In this document: piece by piece, positions 59,083 through 64,000 of the stretch
Layout of the letters: each line of letters opens with the position of its first letter
How positions within the stretch are numbered: position 1 is the first letter of the stretch
Source: Ancylostoma caninum
Lineage: Eukaryota > Nematoda > Chromadorea > Rhabditida > Ancylostomatidae
DNA length: 64,000 bases
Assembly: GCA_037903475.1 (NCBI GenBank)
Contig: JBAJFG010000615.1
Coordinates: 310,001 to 374,000, forward strand
Direction: 5' to 3'
Made by a program: the position numbers and the translations under genes
Notes under the pieces: model-generated
What the model was told of the DNA's origin: nothing
Seen by the model: only the letters and a program-made list of their open reading frames with translations
The model's database searches: none

Positions 59083-59896
59083 AGCTAACGACTGACAACA
59101 CTGAGCTGGTTAGGCTACTTCGCAAAAATTACCCTGAAATCAGAGAAATATTTGGCAACGTAGTCTAACAACCGACACCATATAAAAAAGTGTGATATGA
59201 AAAAGAAAAATGTGACAGGTATGTGCAATGTTACTTGCACTGTGAGAGGTGATACTCGTAAAGCGGCTGGTGTAAGGCAATTATACGGTCAATCATGTAT
59301 GGACACAATAATCGAAGTAATAAAGCCTATCGTTGTTACACGAGAAGACTAATGACTTAGTTATTGTGTGAGAAGACTATATGAGAAAAAGAGATAAGGT
59401 GGAGTGTGAAAGAGGATAGAAGTGCTAACGAGGTGTAGTCACAAAATACTATTTTAGGGTAGAAGTTGGCAAACTACTAATTTTGGTCACGAGTTGCAAA
59501 AGTTGTTCGCAATTTGCGAAGTGAAATAGGGAGATGAAAAAGGGGGAAAAGAGGAAGAGGAAGACACCTACACAAATGACGTAACTGTGATGACGCAATA
59601 TATGTAGATGGAATATAAGATAGAAAAGTTGTGAGAAAGTAGAGGATTACTATATAGGGATGATTGAACGATAATTGGGCGGTAAAACACATGAGCGGGA
59701 AATACTTGAGCGGGAAAAGAGACACAGATCGACGAACATAGGTCACTATGTAGAGCACCTAAGGATATTAGATCTGAATCTACGCTGGACATGTGACTTA
59801 CCGTAGCATACATTGGCTTTAGAGCACATTAGATGGTATATGCTATTTCACAAGCTGCTATACGAGTAATGTGGACATCTACTACTACCTACACAC
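59083..59896 (-). promoter_or_regulatory. Spacer between pol and Gag-like ORF with intron-like signals
   Basis: Read on the minus strand, a near-perfect donor ACGGTAAGT follows 59802, 95 nt after the pol stop. A strong acceptor TCTCTGATTTCAG ends at 59134. The 668 nt between are T-rich, as in an intron. I see no sequence shared with the putative LTR at 55.6-57.2 kb, so it does not look like an LTR of the same element. A TATATAG occurs near 59650 and is only a weak promoter candidate. Confidence 0.45.
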
Positions 59897-62800
59897 CTAC
59901 ATAGAGTATGATCGAATGCGTTTTACTTTCCTATGTGGCTGAATTCTTGTCGGTGACAACGACTTCTTAACCTTAGGCCTTGGATTATAGTCGTCCTGAG
60001 CGCTAATCTCCAGAGGATAGAGGTGAGTTATGGATCTTGTGAGAAACTTACCTTTTGATGTTCGTACCTCTGCTGAGCGCACTACTCCTTTGTTGTCACT
60101 ATGGAGTTTGGTGACGATTGCTAATTTCCATTGACCTCTTGGTACGTTGTCGTCTCCGATGATGACCACATCGTTAACGCGAGGGTGTGTGTGAGTGTAC
60201 CGTAACTGACGCAAGCGACGTTGATGTCGCTGGGCAAGCGCCGAAAGGTATTCGGAGTACCAGATGTTCCAAAAGCAATTTAGAACCTCTAGAGTATCCT
60301 TATACCATTCGGATAATCTATGCCCTTCGACAGCAATGTCGTATGTGTCGGCTCCTGGTGGTAGTTGAAGTGTGACCTCCGGTGAAATGAAGTCGCATGG
60401 CTTCAACACGTGGATCGAGGGATCCTTCTCGCGATAAGGTGTTATTGGGCGAGAGTTGATGACGGCTTCTATCTCCACAACCACCGTGTGAAGTTGATCC
60501 AACTTCAACAGTCGATTACCTAAAGCTTTGCTGAAAGCAGATTTGAAAAGTGCAACAAGCCTCTCGTAGAATCCTCCTTTCCAGGGTGACACGGGAGTTA
60601 TGAACTTCCATGTAATCCTGTGAATGGTGGAGAATTCCTGGATCTTCTTCCACGAGCGATGTTCGAAGAACAACTTGTTTAAAGCGTCTTCTCCGGCGTG
60701 GAATGTTGTGGCGTTGTCGCTGTAGACGAGATCTGGTGTTCCTCGCCTAGCTAAAAACCTGCGAAAAGCTAAAAGGAAATCTTGAGTTGAGTTAGAATTC
60801 ACAACTTCCAAATGTACTGCTCTAGTTGCCATACACGTAATAAGGCAAATCCAAACCTTCGGCCTGATGCCTCCGGTGTCTCTGTAATAGATAGGTCCTA
60901 AATAGTCTAAACCTACCTTCTGGAACGGTCTGGATCTTGTGACACGTTCTACCGGAAGACTTGGCATATCCGGATACCGGTATGCACGACCGTTAATCTT
61001 CTTACAGATGACACATTTGCGAAGGAACTTACCTACATTACGGTATAGAGATGGTATTAAGTAGCGCGTACGTAAATGAGCCATAGTACCGTATACTCCC
61101 TGATGGTAGAGAGATGTGTGAGCTTGTAAAACTACAAGCTTTGTGAGGGGGTGTGTGGGCACCAGTAAAACTGGCGCTTTAGAGCGGGTATTCTCCAGAC
61201 GACCTGGGCATCTAATGAGACCCAGTTCGTCTCTGTGCGCATTGAGTCGATCGAGATGGAGTTGATCGAGGGCATGTTCGCTTTCGCGATAATGCTCACG
61301 AACAAGCAAAGTCTCTGAAAGCTGAAAATCCTGCGCAGTAATGATGTTATCAGGCGACAGGTTTCTTAAAGCTGGAATTGATTGCAAAAGAGATGCTTGA
61401 AGAGTAGCACTAACGCGACTAAAGATCTTACGACGTAGAAACTTGAGAACATACGCAGTTATGCGAACTAGCCTATTATAACTATTAGTAACTGTGAATG
61501 GTAAGACTGAGCAATGTGAACTTTCTGAAACTAAACTTACCTCTTTGAACTCGAGATCCTCATCAGATGTTGTGACTGGAGGAATTGTGAAGTCCATGTC
61601 GTTATAAGGCCATTTGTCAGGATGATCTCTCAGGAACGCTGGTCCATTCCACCACATGTCTGCATCCACGTTCGTCGGTATACCACGAGTAGCACAGTCG
61701 GCTGGATTGTCTTCGGATGCGACGTAGTGGAACTTCGTAGAGATGCCCTTTTCCTGAAATTGATCTAGGATCTTACGTATGGCACTCACCCTGTTCTGAA
61801 CGAACAGCTTCAACGGCTTGGACGAATGTATCCAGTGAAGAGCGATCTGCGAGTCCGAAAAGAAGTGGATTTGTGTGATGTTGAAGTCCATCTCCTTTAA
61901 GAGGAATTGAGCCAGAATGACACAATTGCGAGCTGCTAATAGTTCCATTCTAGGAATGGTCATAGGCTTGAGATCGTTCAGATGTGATTTCGCCATAACT
62001 AGTCTACAAGTAACTACTTCTGGCAAGCGACATACCAAGTAAGCACAACTTGCATAGAGACGTTTTGATGCGTCTCCGAAGATGCACAAGCTACCTGAAG
62101 ATGACCCTTTGTGGACTAAACACCTCCGGATTGGTGGTAATGGATGCTGTAAATCTGAAAGGATTTTAGACCACTTTTTCTGGTCTTCTTCATCCAACTC
62201 GTCATCCCAGTTAAGCTTTTTCATCCAGAGATCCTGAATGAAGAGCTTGGCGGATGCCATGTATGGAGTGAGGAGGCCTAGAGGGTCGTACGTAGAAGCG
62301 TAGGCTCTAAGTGCGGTACGCTTCGATCTTACCTGTACCGTGGAGATCCTGATCGGAATGAAGAATTCATCCCTCACACAATCCCACGGAATTCCTAACA
62401 GTTTTCCAGCAGTCGGTTCCTTGGCGTAGTCCTGTGGATCAATTGTGTTACGTGTGAGATGTGAAGAGCACAAGAATTCTCTGAGATTCATGTGCATGTG
62501 TGAAAATGTAGACTTAGCCGATCTGTACTTACCTGTAGCTTCCTTATGAGAGGAAGCACCGAGAACGACGTTGTCTACATATGTGTTGCGCTCGATTTCT
62601 CTCGAAAGAGGGGAATCGAGACGCTTAAGATAAAACCTTATAGCTGCCGCCAACATGAAACGGGGAAGATTTAACACCGAATGGAATTCTGGTAAAGCGA
62701 AAGAAACGTAGGTTATCCTTTGATGGCGGTAATGACGGATCTTTTAACCAGAGGAAACGTGTGACATCGCGCTGTGAAACTTGCAAACGTACCTGATGGA

Positions 62801-64000
62801 AGGCTTTTTCGACGTCTGCAGTGAGGAGGTATCTGTGCAAACGTGCTCGTATATGGATGCCGGCAATGTCTGGAAGAAGTGAGGGTCCTTCATGAAGACA
62901 GTCGTTCAAGCTGGGTACATCCTTCATATGCGAGGATGCGTCGAACACTACACGGAGCTTGGTGGTCGAAGACGACTCCTTGTAGACAGCTTGATGTGGG
63001 ATGTAGTACACTAAAGGACTGTCAAACACGTACTCACCTACCTCTTCGATGAAACCGGAATCCAGATGTTGTTGGATCGCGGCACAGTAATTACTCCAAA
63101 CAGCGGGATTCTGACGTAACCTATGGAACTGGTCAAGCAGTCGACAGTATGCCAGCTGCTTGTTATCGCCAAGATGTGGATGAAGTTCTTTCCAAGGAAA
63201 CCTAACGTACAGATACCCTTCACTTACCTCGGACGTGCTCTCGAATTCTTCGAGGACACGTGTGTTGACGGTGTCTTCGTCTTCATGTGGATTATCTGTA
63301 ATGCCTAAACTTTCTAGCTTCCAGAGTCTGGACACGACGTCTTCATCGTCATCGTCTTCTTCAAGGAGTTGATATGTCCCGGCGGTTGTTCTTGGGGACA
63401 TGCCTTGGGAAAAAACGAAGCGCCTGAAATGACTGTCCCGAACCTGGTGTGGGTAAGGACTAACCCCGATGGAAGGCATACGGATGCCTCCTGGGTAACG
63501 ATGTTCCAAAAGTAGTCAATACCTATAAGAATGTCTGGCACTACAGTGACGGCAGTGTGGTAAAAAGGCAAATCGAAACCCGAATCTTGAATAAACTGAA
63601 TGTCTCTAGAGGACAACTGTGGTAAACGGCTACTACTACTTATGCAATTCCTAGTGTAGAGCATGAATGTCAAGAGGTTACTGTTATGATCTTGAAACGT
63701 AACCTTAACCGTACCTGATGACTCAGTTGTCGAATTACCTCCAAAGGTGACGAGCTTGAGTGGTTTCGCGTTGGAGATGTGGAGACCTAGTTTGTTCGCA
63801 ACTCTGATGGTGATAAAGCTGAGTTGAGATCCGGTATCGAGCAGTACCGTGACATCCTGAAAATGATCAGATACATCACGAACTTTTGCCTTTACCAACA
63901 TTAAGGTAGGGTGTGAATTTTGTTCGCCATAGGCGAACTGTGACTGTGCAAAGCAGTCAACGTAGTCTGCGTGTTCGCTAGTACCGACTGAGTGTTGAGT
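59897..64000 (-). pseudogene. BEL/Pao pol polyprotein, 5' end off window, two frameshifts
   Basis: The frame is open at 64000 and lacks its N terminus. Protease: VLLDTGSQLSFI near 63830 (DTG active site). Reverse transcriptase: LTADVEKAFHQVRL near 62800 and the YVDN catalytic box near 62581, a variant found in Pao elements. RNase H/A17: FGDASKRLYASCAYL and FSDSQIALHWIHSS. Integrase: HHCC zinc module around 61130-60990, then catalytic Asp in VGLDYLGPIYYR, Asp in VYSDNATTFH and Glu in WKGGFYERLVALF. A C-terminal DUF5641-like segment ends at 59897. Frame changes occur near 63405 at a run of six A/T and near 62665 at a run of four C/G. Both lie in homopolymers, so assembly error is as likely as decay; the rest is clean. 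The breaks are only located here, not repaired. Confidence 0.88.

Larger units (their letters stand above)
57277..64000 (-). mobile_element. BEL/Pao-type LTR retrotransposon, partial
   Basis: Minus-strand pol (from beyond 64000 down to 59897) is followed by a Gag-like ORF (59082-57277). Domain order in pol (retropepsin, reverse transcriptase, RNase H/peptidase A17, integrase, C-terminal DUF5641-like) is that of BEL/Pao. The usual order is gag before pol, so the Gag-like ORF is misplaced. Either this family carries a second Gag-like frame after pol, or two elements are joined. The 5' LTR and any 5' gag lie outside the window. Pol carries two frameshifts; the Gag-like ORF is intact. Confidence 0.85.

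Noticed and set aside
1..64000. CRISPR arrays, bacterial promoters or ribosome binding sites
   Set aside because: The window is eukaryotic. The tandem arrays have diverged contiguous units without spacers.

Overview
The window looks like nuclear DNA of a parasitic nematode, most likely a strongylid (clade V, hookworm-like). The evidence is many short GT-AG introns of about 50-100 nt, splice acceptors 0-25 nt upstream of start codons (the mark of spliced-leader trans-splicing), two close same-strand gene pairs that look like operons, and nematode gene content. Five host genes can be modelled exon by exon. From memory of C. elegans, rpl-17, aps-3 and the goosecoid gene ceh-45 are all on chromosome I, with rpl-17 and aps-3 in the same clone interval. 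This suggests conserved synteny but was not checked here.

Layout. 1-7.3 kb is repeat-rich: two 60-bp-period GC-rich minisatellites, three inverted-repeat elements and a decayed coding fragment. 7.87-10.2 kb holds the 3' part of an unrecognised helical/coiled-coil gene (+). 10.2-26.8 kb is mostly non-coding, with MITE-like elements, including a 712-bp element packed with CpG-rich repeats, and a few coding-like islands. 26.86-29.46 kb is a goosecoid-class homeobox gene (-). 29.5-37.8 kb is again mostly non-coding. 37.8-46.6 kb is a 34-exon gene (-) for a protein of about 1,400 residues with more than 20 C2H2 zinc fingers. It lies 188 nt downstream of an intronless AP-3 sigma gene (46.77-47.35 kb, -). 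49.1-52.9 kb is ribosomal protein L17 (+), followed 149 nt later by a gene for a probable mitochondrial helical-repeat protein (53.0->55.15 kb, +).

The right end (57.3-64 kb and beyond) is a BEL/Pao LTR retrotransposon on the minus strand. Its pol (protease, reverse transcriptase, RNase H/A17, integrase) is broken by two homopolymer-associated frameshifts and runs off the window. An intact 601-codon Gag-like ORF lies downstream of pol rather than upstream. Strong splice sites lie between them and an LTR-type TATA promoter lies further downstream. This order is the most unusual structure in the window.

The aps-3/zinc-finger pair (-) and the rpl-17/helical-repeat pair (+) point away from each other across about 1.8 kb that should hold both promoters. 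Inserted repeats sit in introns and intergenic DNA, including a 274-bp MITE nested in a stray piece of rpl-17 exon 1 inside rpl-17's own first intron. All exon models were made by eye from reading frame, splice consensus and phase; no database search was possible.
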